Origin: Orychophragmus violaceus
Taxonomy: Eukaryota; Streptophyta; Magnoliopsida; Brassicales; Brassicaceae
DNA length: 64,000 bases
Reading direction: 5' to 3'
NCBI GenBank assembly: GCA_030180135.1
Contig: CM058230.1
Location: 19,469,082 to 19,533,081 of the forward strand
Position numbers and translations under genes: made by a program. The notes under the pieces are model-generated. The model made no database searches. It was given only the letters and a program-made list of their open reading frames with translations, and had not been told where the DNA came from. Below, one piece after another: positions 10,615 through 22,140 of the stretch. How positions within the stretch are numbered: the first letter of the stretch is position 1; each line of letters begins with the position of its first letter.

Positions 10615-12672
10615 CTAACTTTCCCCCGCAGGAACAAGCCCTTCACCACGAAGCCTCGAAACATCAGCAGCGGTGATGATTCCCTCATTCGAACCATGCA
10701 CATCCCAGACAAATCGACCTGCCAAAATATCCCTTCGACGATCCCGGCCACCCAAAGGAGTCATATGAAGGTCCCCCTCGGGGAGCTCAGTATAGTCCAT
10801 CGAGTGAAGCTCCTCCCTAAGAATCTTCTCGTCCATAACTAATCGCTCAATCTTCGATCTCGGAACGCCTAAACCACCATCAACCAGAAGCCGGTACGAT
10901 GCTAAAACTGAGGCGACTTGGTTCAGCTCCAAAAATTTACCCCGGGAACGTGCTTCCTCCTCCCTAGCCCGCCTGATTTTCGCCAAACGAGCCTCCGCCT
11001 TACCAAAAACTTCGGCCTTCGATTGAGCAACCTCACGAGCACAAGACGCGCGCAGCTTACTACACTCTGACAGGTATGAAACTTGGGCAGCAAGTAATAC
11101 GTCCCTCTCCTGCAGAGCATCAGAAAACCAAAGCTCAAGGCCTTCAGCCCTCTCCTTCTCGCGACCAAGAACCTCGCTAACTCCCTCTAGCTCGCGAACC
11201 TTGGAACACGCCTCAAGAAGTTTCGCCTCAAGCCTCTCCTTGTCAAGCTTCAACGCATGGATCTCTTGCTCATAAGCATCAGTCAATCGATTCTCATCCA
11301 CAATTGCCTAAAAGAGGAATTAAACTTCGTTTTAAAAAAAAAAAAAAGGGGGGGGGGAATCTTACCCGGACACGAGAACGCCCAACCTCACGATGTAGGT
11401 CGGACCAAAAAAACGAGGAAACCGGAAAACAGTTGGTCGATGAATTTGACCCCACCGATCGGAGAAATAGAGTGCACGCGTCAGCGTCACTCGTAATCTC
11501 CTCGGGGCCAGAATATTCAAAACGTACTGAAAAGTCAACCGCTCTAGTACGAACTGACGACGCGGGTACGAACGAAGAAGCCAGACAACTCCCATCCGTT
11601 TTTACCTTCTTTACCTTCGGCAAATGGCAGTCACCACCAGTAACGTCAGCCGACATAATCCCAGACGGCCAACCTTCCTTGAGCCTCCACTTGGCCGCGC
11701 CAGCATCTATACGAGAAAAGCATCTTCGGATCCTCTCCATCTTGACATCGGGCCACACCAGAGGGCCAAGCGAGGATAGCTTCCTCAAACCCAGAGGAAA
11801 ATCCGTCGGATAGGAAGCACTGAACGTACGACGATCTGAAAAGACAGAGCTCGGACAAATTCAAAAGAAGATAAAAGTAGACAAAAGAAAGAAAGGGACT
11901 ATATCGTGGTCATGGTTCCATGATGACCGAAACGACCTGTTGCTATCAGGAACCGAAGCATCGTTAACCTTCGCGAAAAAATGCATGTCCTGCCAATCAG
12001 ATATCTTACTCACCGCCCCAGAAACAAGTTTGAGCCCGTACCGACTCCTCGCGGAAACATAGCGCGTGCCAGCAATCGTTTTGTTTGTAGAAATCCTCAT
12101 CACTTCCTCAAAAACCGAAGAGTCACATCAACCCTTCCCTCATCACCAAGCAATAAAATGGCGACCATATTTCGAATCGCGGCCGGACAAAGTTGGGAAA
12201 GAGCGATTCGACGCTGCTCACAATAACCGATCAGAAGCTTAGGAATAGGAAACCAAAGGTGGCATTTCAAAAACCAACAGTCATAAAGACATATCCACCC
12301 GTCATGAACTGACCACGGCCGCTCATCCATGGTCGGGAGACGAAGCACAAGACCAGGGATACGCGCATGAGCCCTCACGATCTCATCCAAAGTCGATTGC
12401 TCGCACGAAGATCCCTGAATCTCGCGAGAAACCAAAACCTTTTTTACCCAAGGTGTCTCACGAACAGTACCCAAACCAGAGCTATTCACTTGAAACTCCG
12501 GGACATCGAAACGAAGGCGGCGACGCACAGAAGACGAACTCTTCACACGATCCAACGATCCTTCTTCACCACCAGACGTCTTCAAAAAAGGGGAGTCAGT
12601 TCCCAGAGAAACAAACGAGTCGTCAGTATCACTATCACTACTAGAAGAGGAGGAATCAGATGAAGAACTCAT
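10615..12672 (-). pseudogene. Opposite-strand spliced gene of the Tat element (gypsy-type transposon domain plus coiled coil)
   Basis: Read on the minus strand. Exon 1 starts with ATG at 12672, has a Ser/Asp-rich head and then a block (ICLYDCWF...FPIPKLLIGY) resembling the putative gypsy-type transposon domain (Pfam Transposase_28). A one-base loss in an A/T run near 12110 shifts the frame. It can continue to a GT donor at 11899. A pyrimidine-rich acceptor at 11836 opens exon 2 (11835-11366), but the phase there does not match exon 1, so that junction is uncertain or another indel exists. Exon 2 ends at a GTAAG donor (11365) and exon 3 begins after TTTTAG at 11307, with matching phase. Exon 3 encodes a Glu/Lys/Leu-rich coiled coil of about 150 residues and ends at 10615. 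Both proposed introns are short (about 64 and 58 bases). The function is unknown; extra antisense genes are known in some Tat elements. Confidence 0.75.
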
Positions 12673-13041
12673 CGCTGAGAATCAAACGAAAAACAAAGTA
12701 GAAACAGAAATAAATGAAGGAAAGGGCCTCCTCTGAAGAGTGTTTGTACCAGGAAACCTTCAGCAGACATTCAGGAAACATCATCATTCCCTTTTTTGCA
12801 AATCCCAAGGCTCGACGGTTGCCCATATGACGTAGCAGGAGATACGCAACAACCCCTTCTCCGTACAACCGTTAGTGATTTCCTGTCCCCCCAATAAAAC
12901 GAAGACACGTGCGCTAGAGTACAAAAGCTCTAAAAACCCGAGAATCGAAAAAACGATTTTAATCAGATTTCCTCTTGACTTAAATGCTCAAGAAAATCCG
13001 CCGAGCTCAGCATCGTGACTCGACGAACTAGGGGGACTAAT

Positions 13042-13443
13042 TGTTGGATATGGGTTTAGCACCCATCCATAAGCCCATTGGAAATCTAATTAAATCAACT
13101 ATGTCATCTCGGCCCAAGAAGACAAGCCCTCTAAGGAGTCAACGGCCCAAGGAGGAGTCAGCATCCAAGCGCTATAAATAGACCCTTCACTCTTCATTTT
13201 GGAGGAGATTGTAACTTGCGAGAGGCCGAGCTACTTCTATAAAGCTCCGACCTCGAGTACTGTTTAGTGAGCACGTCATTCGACGGACTCACACCTCGTA
13301 CCATCCTGTTCATTGCTCGACTCCGGCCTTAAGATCAGTAAAGAATCATTTCGTCCTCACTTTGTATTTATATTTCACCCCGTAGTTCAGACATTCCAGA
13401 TCGCAGCTCGTAATATTAACTAGGTCGGATTTCTGTAACAACA
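13042..13443 (+). repeat. 3' LTR of the Tat element
   Basis: It is preceded by the polypurine stretch AGGGGGA (13030-13036), begins TGTTGGATATGG, ends CAACA, and is followed by the TTATT target duplicate at 13444-13448. It is about 97.8% identical to 5352-5754 by eye. Confidence 0.95.
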
Positions 13444-13448
13444 TTATT

Positions 13449-14125
13449 CTACGTCCAAATTAAGTGAATCAAGTCTATATTGATATAACTAAACAAATTA
13501 AATAAAAATATTTGTGAAAAGTAGATTGAAAGTTTTTATGTTGAATGTTTTTTTTAGATTGATTATCTTATGTTGGGATTTAGATATTTAAAATGATAAT
13601 TCATGGAATTTTCGATGTAAAAAAGTTATTTTGGGATCTATTTCCCTGAAAAAGTTTAAAAGTATAAACATAATATTTTTAAAAATAATTAGAAATTTAT
13701 TGTAAACTAATATTTTTTAGTGTGTCTAAATAAAATGAACCAATTATTTGTCTGTAAAGCACAAAAATGATAAATTTTGATATAAAACATAAAAAAATTA
13801 TTTACTAGACAATAATTAATTTAAAATAGTTGAGATGTGAATTATTTTTTTTTTTAAACTAAAGACCAATATAATGTTTATTTGTTTAATTGAAAGAAAA
13901 AAAAAATATTTCACAAAAACCACTCACAATGCGCCATTTAGTCCAACATGGTTCCACATTAAACTTTTCAACGAGCTGGAAAAGTTCAACTCATGTGAAT
14001 CCACATCAGATTTTTTACTTTTTCAACCGGTTCATTGTATAGAGTCAATTGTTGAATCTTGTATTCAACTACCTCATTGTACATGGTCTAATCCTAGCTT
14101 AAAGTTTTCTAAAATTATTAATTCA
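13449..14125. other. AT-rich intergenic stretch, no gene seen
   Basis: The one frame of note (13874-14164) has no recognisable domain and runs into the Helitron end. No repeat structure was found. Confidence 0.55.
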
Positions 14126-15116
14126 CTAGGAGAGAACTTGCGCAAATGCGCAGATTTTTCTTAAATTTGTAGATATTTAATATATTTTAATATTTATTTT
14201 GAGTCTCAATAATTTATATTTTTAATTTACAAATTTGTATTTTTTATTACAATGATTTGTAGGAGAGAATATGCGCTAACATACGATTATTAATTCAAAT
14301 TTTTGATAAATAAATGTTTTAACCATCAATTTTTAATGAACTTTTTATAAACTTTTATTTTCTTCAATTTTTTTATAAACATTTTATTTTTTTAAACTAT
14401 TTAAAATATATACTTGTTTATACATTTTTATTCTTTAAAACACTTAAATTTTTAGTTTTATTCATAATATTTGAGTTTTTTAGTTATCATTTTAAATTTG
14501 TTATTTTATATATATTTCATTGATTTTATTTTCTTTCTTATGTTTTTATATTTTGTATAATTCCTTTTTATTATCATTTTATTTCACTTTGTAGCATTTT
14601 ATTTCTATTCTTAATAATTATTATTTCTATATTTTAATATTTAGTTACCATTTTAGATTTATTTAATTTTATATATATTTCATTAATTATTGTAAACTTT
14701 TTAATAGTGTTATCTTTAATTTTAATATTATAATTTGATATTTTACTTTTTGTCAACAAAAACACCATATATTAAATCGTTGTTGCTCGGTTCGGGTTAT
14801 TACTCAAGAGATTTGATATTTCACTTATATTGTGATTTATTTATTTTTGTTTATTTATTGCATAAAATATTAAAGATGTATTAAAATTTATAATATATAA
14901 TATTTATTTATTTATAAGATTGTAAATTAAATTCAAATTTAAAATTTATGTTTCAATAATTTTAATTAATTATATTTAAATTAAATAATCATAAATTAAA
15001 TAGTATATTTATTTAGTTTAAATGATGATGTAAAAAAATTTGTGTGAAATTTACCAATCAAAACGAGACTGATGTGTCAACTGCAGAAAGCTCCCCTTCT
15101 CTCATTATATATAGGA
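14126..15116 (-). mobile_element. Small non-autonomous Helitron
   Basis: On the minus strand it starts TCCTATATATAATGAG at 15116. It ends with a GC stem (TGCGCATTTGCGCA, 14137-14150), a short linker and CTAG at 14129-14126. The host bases are A before the 5' TC and T after CTAG, the A/T insertion Helitrons use without target duplication. About 990 bp, extremely AT-rich, no Rep/helicase coding. Its 5' end resembles that of the large Helitron at 49767-54247 (both have ATAATGAG and a nearby GTTGACAC). Confidence 0.75.
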
Positions 15117-15306
15117 TACTTTACATATAAGCTAGCTTTTATCTAAGCTTCCATATGAGATTCTTTATCATGTAGTGTGATGAATCTCGTGTCCCAGTTT
15201 TTTTGTAAGTAAAGGAACCATTGCGGTATTAAGATGCTATGTATATATGTTCGGTCCAATCTTTTTGAAAACCGTGTTTGGTCTTATGTTTATCTAAGTT
15301 TTTGGA

Positions 15307-15657
15307 AGAATCCCATAGAAAACCATCAAAGTGGCAGTCACTTCCACTTTAAACCTCCACACTATAACCACTCCATAACAAACACTCAATGTGACTTTGT
15401 TAACATTTTAAGACTTCATTCTGGCATCTTACTCCGTGACCCATCACGACGTAACGGAATCACCGATGACGTAAACGGAACAGTAACTCCGTTATTACTA
15501 AATCGAACACCGTAACTTATGTCTGGTTTTCGTATTTAATTCGTTGGTTTGGTTTGGTAATTTAAATTAAAAAACAAAACAAAAAAGGAATAAAACTAGA
15601 GAACACGTGACTCTCTTCCCCAACATATTTTCCCCAAATCGATTTCAAGTAGGGTTT
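15307..15657 (+). repeat. Left terminal inverted repeat of the MULE
   Basis: It matches the reverse complement of 19911-20249 almost throughout, including TCACATTGAG, a GTTAACA block, the CGTTACGTCG region and the inner CCCCAAATCGATT. It probably holds the promoter of the GRF-finger gene that starts 129 bases further in. Confidence 0.9.
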
Positions 15658-15785
15658 AGTGTGATAGAGAGAGTCAGGAGACAGAAGCAATAGCAGAGAA
15701 GATTGAAGCTCTATTTAAGGTTAGCTATCGATTTATATTTTGTCAAAAATCTGGGTTTGTATGATTACTTATATGGGTTTCATAG

Positions 15786-16286
15786 ATGGATAGCAGCAGA
15801 AGCTCATCAAGCATTGAACATGCGAGGGATTCGTTGGTTGTTTGTAACTGTAACTCATCGGCGAAGATAATCCGCGCTTGGACCGTGAAAAATCATGGGC
15901 GGAGGTTTTATGCTTGTCGAGGTCGTAAATCAGGTAATGGCTATGAAAACTGTAATTTCTTCGAGTGGTTTGATACAGAGAAACCACACGGGTGGCAACA
16001 CGAAGCCTTTCTCGAGGCAAGGGATGTCATGAATCGTCAACGGGAGGAGATTAAAAATCTGAAAGACATTGCCGGCTCAATTGAACCCGAGAGTGGAAGA
16101 GTTACGATCAGCCAACCTCGTGAACTGCTTGACGAGATGTAACAAATTTGCGATGGGTGTCAGAAGCTGAACCGTGAGGTGCTGATATTAAATGAGAGGA
16201 GTCGGGTGTATCGCAATGTGTTGATCACTTCTTCAGTTGGTTTCACAGTTGCAATTGATGTCATGTTAGCTTTTTGGAAGTATTAG
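15786..16286 (+). pseudogene. GRF-type zinc finger protein with C-terminal membrane segment
   Basis: ATG at 15786. The N-terminal 60 residues hold a GRF finger: a CNC pair, the GRRFYAC core and a CNFFEWFD tail, a zinc-binding fold thought to contact nucleic acid. A basic/acidic helical stretch follows. An in-frame TAA at 16140-16142 stops the protein at 118 residues, but the same frame continues to TAG at 16284-16286. It encodes a likely coiled coil and a hydrophobic segment of about 20 residues (16215-16280), the layout of many short plant GRF-finger proteins. It sits directly inside the left TIR, convergent with the transposase, so it is probably an accessory gene of the MULE. Whether the 118-residue form is made is unknown. 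Confidence 0.8.
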
Positions 16287-16613
16287 TAGAAGTCTTTTAT
16301 GTTCTTGAGTATCGGTTTGAGCTTATTGACTGTCTAAGTTATGATGTTTTCCTTGGTTGTGTACTATGACACATTTATATATGTTTGTTCTAAGACTTTG
16401 TTTATGTTTATGTTTGTTATGATTATGTGTGTTGTGTTATGTGTTTTCTCATTATACATTTTTTAAATGAACCATGAGATAAAGATAAAAGACAACATAC
16501 GTCATTAGTTGCAAGTTTACACAAAACATCCCTAACAAAAGGCACATAAGCTAAGTCAAGTTTTAACAAAAAATCCATGTTCTTCCGAAAATAGTTAATA
16601 GAGAAGATATAGC
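16287..16613. other. Spacer between the two convergent MULE genes
   Basis: AT-rich with no coding recognised. It probably contains the 3' ends of both transcripts. Confidence 0.6.
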
Positions 16614-19600
16614 TCATGGCTGCGATGAAGGATGATAGGCTTTGTCTCCAAAAGCTTGAAAAGGTCGACCCGTGTATGGACTGGTAAACATGCCAACACC
16701 TCTCCGAGTGTTATCCGTTGTTATCTTCAACTGTCTTGGATGCTGTTTTAGGCTTATTAGTGGAAGACGATGGTCCAGGTGCACTTGAAGAAGCTGGAAA
16801 TTCAATGGTTGTTGATAGGCAACGGTTGGGAGCCACCAGTTTTATGATTCTTTGGATTTGGTTTAGGTGCAGCTTTAGGCTTCTTAGGTAATGGTGGTAA
16901 CGGCACCATGTTAACAAAATCAGTAGACTTCATTGTGGCATTGTTCAGATATGACATTGTTCAAACAATGAATAACAAGTACTTGAGGATCAAGTTTACG
17001 AGGTCTTCCTCTCCTGTTTTTTGGCCCCTCCACTACAACATGTTCATTCTTGCATCCACTCTTGATGAGTCCTTTTTGGCCACACCTGCTACAATGTAAC
17101 ACCCTACCATGTCTTGTTACTTTTCCCGGATTTTGGAGATCCTCAAATGGCTCTTTCCTTCGGTCTCGTGTTTTTGGTCTCCCCCTTAGCTTGCGGATGT
17201 TAGGAATAGCGATAGGAGGCTTATCTATTAGAATCCACATATTCTCGCCATTCATAGGTTTAATATTTAGCTCGTAAGTCTGTTTTAACACTGCTGCTTC
17301 ATAGTAATTAGCCACATATTTCTCTGGATCCTGCTCATTGTCATCAAACACACATACATCATGCTTGCAAGAAATTCCCATCAATAACAAAAACAATTAC
17401 ATTAGTTGATATAAAACTGAACTTTCTCAACATTAACAAGTAAAACCATAACTTACCTATAAGATCCCATTTCCTACAAGCACATTGGTGAGCTGCCAAG
17501 TCGACTGTGTATCCCACTGTATCATACTCAGTTACCTCATACAGGTTGGTACTGTTGTGTATTGTCCTACAATACTTCTTCGCCACCCTTCCTTCTCCAA
17601 AATTGCCATCGTGATTGGTGTGAGGAATGAAGTGATCTTATTTGCTGCAAACCATCTCCACGATATTCTTTTCGTTGCCTGCCTTCTAATATCCTCCAGC
17701 ATGGTAATAACAGGATTTGTGCGAGCCATTTTAATTGTCCCATTGAATGATTCTGACAGGTTTGTGTTCATCAGCACAATGAGAATTTGGGTCAAAGAAA
17801 GCTCTACACCACCTATGCGGATCCGTCTTCAGCAAAGCCTCATAAGCAGACCGGTCAAAATTCTCTACGGCCTTCAGCTTCTCATTATATTCCCCTTCGT
17901 GGTAACTGTAAGCCACACTCCATCACAAGTTTTTGTATTCAGAGTTGGAGAAAGCTTTTTCCAGTTGGCATATATATGCCTTGTGCACATACGGTGCTCT
18001 GCAAGTGGTAGTTCTTGACCCATTGCATGAATAAGACCCTGACAATCAATAGATAAGAACAATGACAACTTAAACGTAAATACCAAAATCATATATACGA
18101 AAAAGAGATTACCTTCTGTTTATCTGATATAACTGTAAGATCCTTGCCAACTCCTAAGCTCAAATCAACTTTAAGCTTCTGAATAAACCAGCCCCATGTG
18201 TCCTTATTCTCGCCAGTTACAAAAGCCCATGCAATCAGATACATTTTGTTATCTGCATCTCTACCAACTGCTGCCAACAAATCACCCTCTAAATCCCACT
18301 TCAAGAAGCATCCATCTAATCCAATGACTGGTCTACAGCATTTACGCCAAGTCTCTTTCATCTCATGAAAACAAATATATAAACCTCTAAAGTGTCCCCT
18401 TCCTTCGACCTCAACCATGATAATCTCGATCGAAATATCCTTATTTGATTGTTTAAGCTCAGCTTCATAATCCCACAGTTTTCCAAACTGAATTGTCTGA
18501 TCTTCCAGAATTGAATCTAAAGCAATACGTCTTGCTTTGAAGCACTTTGATAGACTCACTACGATGTCATACATTTACTTAATGATGTCCTTCATATCTT
18601 TGGCTGGTAAGTGGATATTCCTCCTTATTTCTTCTCTGAATAAGTATGCAATAACACCTTGCTTAAGCATAGATACCTTGCTTGACTTCCAATGGTTGTG
18701 TTTGTAATGACACACCTTCACCATCCACTTATTCAAGGGTTTCTCTGTAGAACAATACACTCTAAATGAGAAATTATTCTTCTTACAAACAATAGCAATA
18801 CTATTCGCTTCCGACTTATCCATCTTGATGTCGTAACAAGTATTCAAAGAATACTTAAGCAACTAATCTTTAAACTCCAACCCACTGTTAAAAGTCTGAA
18901 ACAACCACAAGTAAGGCTCAGAATCTGGATCATCATTAAAATGCTTGTTGTTCTTGTTGTTTCATGTTTTTTTCTTAGGATTCTTCCACTGCTCCCACTC
19001 TTCGTCGGACTCTAATGGAGTATCTGGATACATTACATCTTCCAATCCAAAATCTGGATCGCTTTCATCACTTGCTTCTGCCTTGGCTTCTTCCTCTTGC
19101 ATTTGTACAAGCTCGTGAACCATTTCTTCTATACTAGGATCTCTGTGTGATCCTTCTTGAAGCACAATTGAAAACCTATCATCATCTCCTCCGTTTCCAT
19201 CATCTGTTATTACCTCATCTCCATCATCAACCTCATCGACAGGCTTTTCCTCTGTCGGATTTTCAGCCACTGGTTTTCATCTTCAGATTCTTGAGGGTCA
19301 TCTTCTTTTGGTGGCATGTCTTCTTCGTCTGCATCTCTCTCATCATCCAGATCGTACCCCTCATCTTCAACTAGCTCATCTTCAGCTGCTTCATTATCAG
19401 ACCCTTGTTCCAGATATACCACGACCTCACCAGATGACATCGCAAAACCAGACAATTTCGGCATATCCCCATTAGAGCTATCAAACACATAATCACTGGT
19501 CGTAATATTGGCACTTGTTCCTTTGTAATGAATCAATTTAACTGATTTCTCTGTTCCCACAGATCTCCTGGAATCTTCAAACTTCGCCCACTCGAACTCT

Positions 19601-19671
19601 TCAAATTTCCAGAAAACATTCTCCACTCCCAATTCACCCTAGTATTCTACATACCCATTTTCTCTCTTCAT
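16614..19671 (-). pseudogene. MULE transposase (mudrA-like), broken
   Basis: Read from ATG at 19671 on the minus strand; an early TAG (codon 11) already interrupts it. Next come a long acidic linker (19500-18990), a frameshift near 19285, TGA at 18964-18962, a TAG near 18863, a MuDR-type N-terminal domain, and TAA at 18577-18575. The MULE catalytic domain follows, with the first Asp in GLDGCFLK and the second in VISDKQK. A GT...AG intron lies at about 18111-18042, after which the Glu-bearing SESFNG region is split by frameshifts. The SWIM finger (CAC...CKHDVC) is split by an intron at about 17457-17380. The tail has a knuckle CSRCGQKG lacking the usual His, then a GRPRK AT-hook-like motif. 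The domain order is that of mudrA transposases. Confidence 0.88.
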
Positions 19672-19910
19672 TGATCCCCATAGTGTATAATCAGCCTAAT
19701 AGTCTTTTCATCCCTGTAGTATAACAGAAAATCAAAAAATAAATTGAAAACCACAAACCCAGAATCGATTCAATCTCAGAGAATACAAAGAGGAGACAAG
19801 ATTACCCTAGTTCGCCTTCGTCGCAGAGGCTCATCGCCTTTTTCCTACCCCTTTTTTTCTTCACCATCGATTTTCTCTCAGCTTCTATCACTCGATACAC
19901 TCTTTCACCA

Positions 19911-20249
19911 AGAACCCTAATTTTGCAATCGATTTGGGGAAAATGGTCGTCTAAGAGAGTCACGTGTTCTTTTGTTTAATTCCTTTTTGTTTTTTTTAAT
20001 TTAAATTACCAACCAACTAAATTCGAAAACCAGACAGAAGTTACGGTGCTCGGTTTAGTAATAACGGAGTTAATGTTCCGTTAACGTCGTTTGTGCTTCC
20101 GTTACGTCGCAATGGGTCGTGGAGTAAGATGCCAGAATGAAGGCTTAAAATGTTAACAAAGTCACATTGAGTGTTTGTTATGAAGTGGTTATAGTGTGGA
20201 GGTTTAATGTGGAAGTGGCTGCCACTTTGATGGTTTTCTATGGGATTCT
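19911..20249 (-). repeat. Right terminal inverted repeat of the MULE
   Basis: Inverted partner of 15307-15657. It lies upstream of the transposase start and probably drives it. Confidence 0.9.
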
Positions 20250-20583
20250 CACCTAAATTTTTTTTAGTATAATTTTTTTCTTAAAATTAATATTTAAAGA
20301 AATTGGTCTTAATCGACCGCGTCTCTCACCTACCCTTTAGTCCGGGCATATATGTACAAGAAAAAATCGAGAGAATATCCAACCGCTGGTTGACTCCGAC
20401 GCATGCCTCCGTCTTGAACCTTTTACTCTCCACTGCTAATGGTAAACCCTTTCTTCCACTTCAACCACCCCTCCTGACTTTGACTCACCTTTGTCTTTGT
20501 TCGGTTTATTCTTTTAAAATGATTTTCCTTTCTCTCTATCTCGAAAAAGTTTCCAATTGCGTCATCTGAGAAGCCGTTGACTC
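20250..20583. other. Short unassigned stretch between the MULE and the LINE
   Basis: A frame at 20303-20569 has no recognised domain. No terminal structure seen. Confidence 0.45.
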
Positions 20584-21765
20584 ATACTATTTCCTTAACT
20601 CCTAATTCCCAACCTATACTATTTCCTTAACTCCTAATTCCCAACCTGTCACTTTAGATGTGTTAATGGCTGAAGCTTCCATACCACTTCCCTCTTCCAC
20701 TATTAAAATCCCCAATCCAACACTGTTTAAACCCCTAGTTCTGAATCCAAAACCTTCAAGTTTCTTGCTCAAAAGAAATTTTCTCCATTCCATACTAATA
20801 GTGCTTCCAACTCTATATGACACTCAACCATACCTTCAATTTTTTAAAACAGAATGTGGCAACTAATTTCTCTACTATTTCTGGTAAATCGTAATCTGTG
20901 AGTACCAGTATTATTGAACAACCCCCAATGAAGGTGGTTCAACCTCCTGTCCAACCTCCTCAGGTAGTGATGTTATTATGGGCTTTAATTTCGTGGGTCT
21001 AAATGGGTCCTTTGTTAAATTAAAACCCCATTTAGCTCCATTTATCTGTCTGATTTATATGGGTTTAAAAGGGTTTACCCAATTAGACCCATTTATTAAA
21101 AGGGTTTTAATAATATTTAAGAGGGTACCCTCTTAGACCCATTTATTTTTTTTTGCTTTTTTGTCCATACTAAACGACGTCGTTGTTTGCCTAGGTTTCC
21201 ATTTGCCAATCGAGCAGAAATCAGATTTTCATCTCCGGCGAAACCAGTTACCAGTTCGGGTCTCGCTCCTCCGACTTCCCTTCTCCGACCACCGTCGTCT
21301 TCTCCTTCGATTCTCCTTCTCTACAGGTACGATTTTGATGATCCTTATCTTCCTCTACGTGTAGCTAGTGTAGTGTTTGATTGTTTTCTTCTTACAAGGA
21401 GCATAACGATTAACGATGTAGCAAAGCCCTTTTCTTGTGCAGCATTCAAATTGATTTATAGGGTTTGCTTTCTACTTTTTACCTTATACCCTTCAATTAG
21501 ACTGATGTGCTATCCCCTAATTCTTCTACGCCATTGTTAATCGTACCCAAAGCTCGTTTCTTTACTCTATCATTTACTCTGATTCATACAGCTCATAGAT
21601 AAGTGCTTGCTTAGCTCAAATGAGACTGAAATCTTTCTAGTTCTAGGAAGTATTCCTAGCATAAGTCCATTAGTGATGCTAAGCTTGTTTAATTTTGCCA
21701 AATGTGTTGAGGTTTGGTTGGTCAGAAACAGGAATTTGTTGTATGTATACTATATGCTTGCGTCA

Positions 21766-21833
21766 CTTTGGTCGTGTGGTAGAGAAACTTTGTCAACTTT
21801 GGTCATGTGGTAGAGAAACTTTGTCAACTTTGG
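21766..21833 (+). repeat. Two tandem copies of a 31-bp unit inside the hAT
   Basis: TGGTAGAGAAACTTTGTCAA and its context occur twice, differing at one base in the head (GTCGTG versus GTCATG). Confidence 0.8.
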
Positions 21834-21956
21834 CATAACTAATACACTGTGAAAACCTTCTTGAGTGATTCCCTGCTTGCTTCCCTGTGGCAAAGAAGTA
21901 GATAACTAATACACTGTGAAAACATTTAGTCAAGGTTTGCAAACATTTTCTGTTTA

Positions 21957-22140
21957 TGTGTTGAGTTTGATCTCTGTTTAGAATCTTTGATCTCTGTTTT
22001 TGTGTTGTGTTTTGTAATGAATCTCTGTTTATGTGTTGAGTCTGATCTCTGTTTAGAATCTTTGATCTCTGTTTTTGTGTTGTGTTTTGTAATGAATCTC
22101 TGTTTATGTGTTGTGTTTTGTAATGAATCTCTGTTTCTGT
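21957..22140 (+). repeat. Tandem duplication built on CTCTGTTT units inside the hAT
   Basis: A segment of about 70-75 bp (GTGTTGAG, GATCTCTGTTTAGAATC, TTGTGTTGTGTTTTGTAATG) is repeated twice, followed by a shorter third part. The encoded frame 21987-22211 is an artefact of the repeat. Confidence 0.75.

Larger units (their letters stand above)
5352..13443 (+). mobile_element. Ty3/gypsy Tat-type LTR retrotransposon, complete but degenerate
   Basis: Two LTRs (5352-5754 and 13042-13443) enclose a primer site, pol, a tandem-repeat block, an opposite-strand gene and a polypurine tract. The five bases TTATT occur at both 5347-5351 and 13444-13448, an exact target duplication that fixes the ends. 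By hand alignment the LTRs differ at nine positions plus one single-base indel in about 402 bp (about 2.2%). This suggests insertion of the order of one to two million years ago at usual plant rates (inference). Two RNase H-like segments in pol and an extra antisense gene are hallmarks of the Tat/Ogre lineage. Gag is almost entirely missing. Confidence 0.95.
15307..20249 (-). mobile_element. Mutator-like element with long terminal inverted repeats and two convergent genes
   Basis: The left end (from AGAATCCCATAG at 15307) and right end (to CTATGGGATTCT at 20249) are inverted copies about 340 bp long. Each TIR leads inward into one gene: a GRF-finger gene on + and a MULE transposase on -. The two genes point at each other, as mudrA and mudrB do in maize MuDR. 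Flanks TCTAAGTTT and CCTAAATTT form an imperfect candidate 9-bp target duplication, but their spacing to the TIR ends differs, so this is not secure. Both genes carry stops, so the copy is not autonomous now. Confidence 0.9.

Noticed and set aside
11304..11813. 169-codon plus-strand frame over the antisense Tat gene
   Set aside because: It runs across the proposed intron and its homopolymer; the minus strand has domain similarity and splice signals.
15234..15515. 93-codon frame at the left MULE end
   Set aside because: It crosses from flanking DNA into the TIR and is not preserved in the right TIR.
15293..20260. 9-bp target duplication of the MULE (TCTAAGTTT / CCTAAATTT)
   Set aside because: Two mismatches and unequal spacing to the two TIR ends; not strong enough to fix the boundaries.
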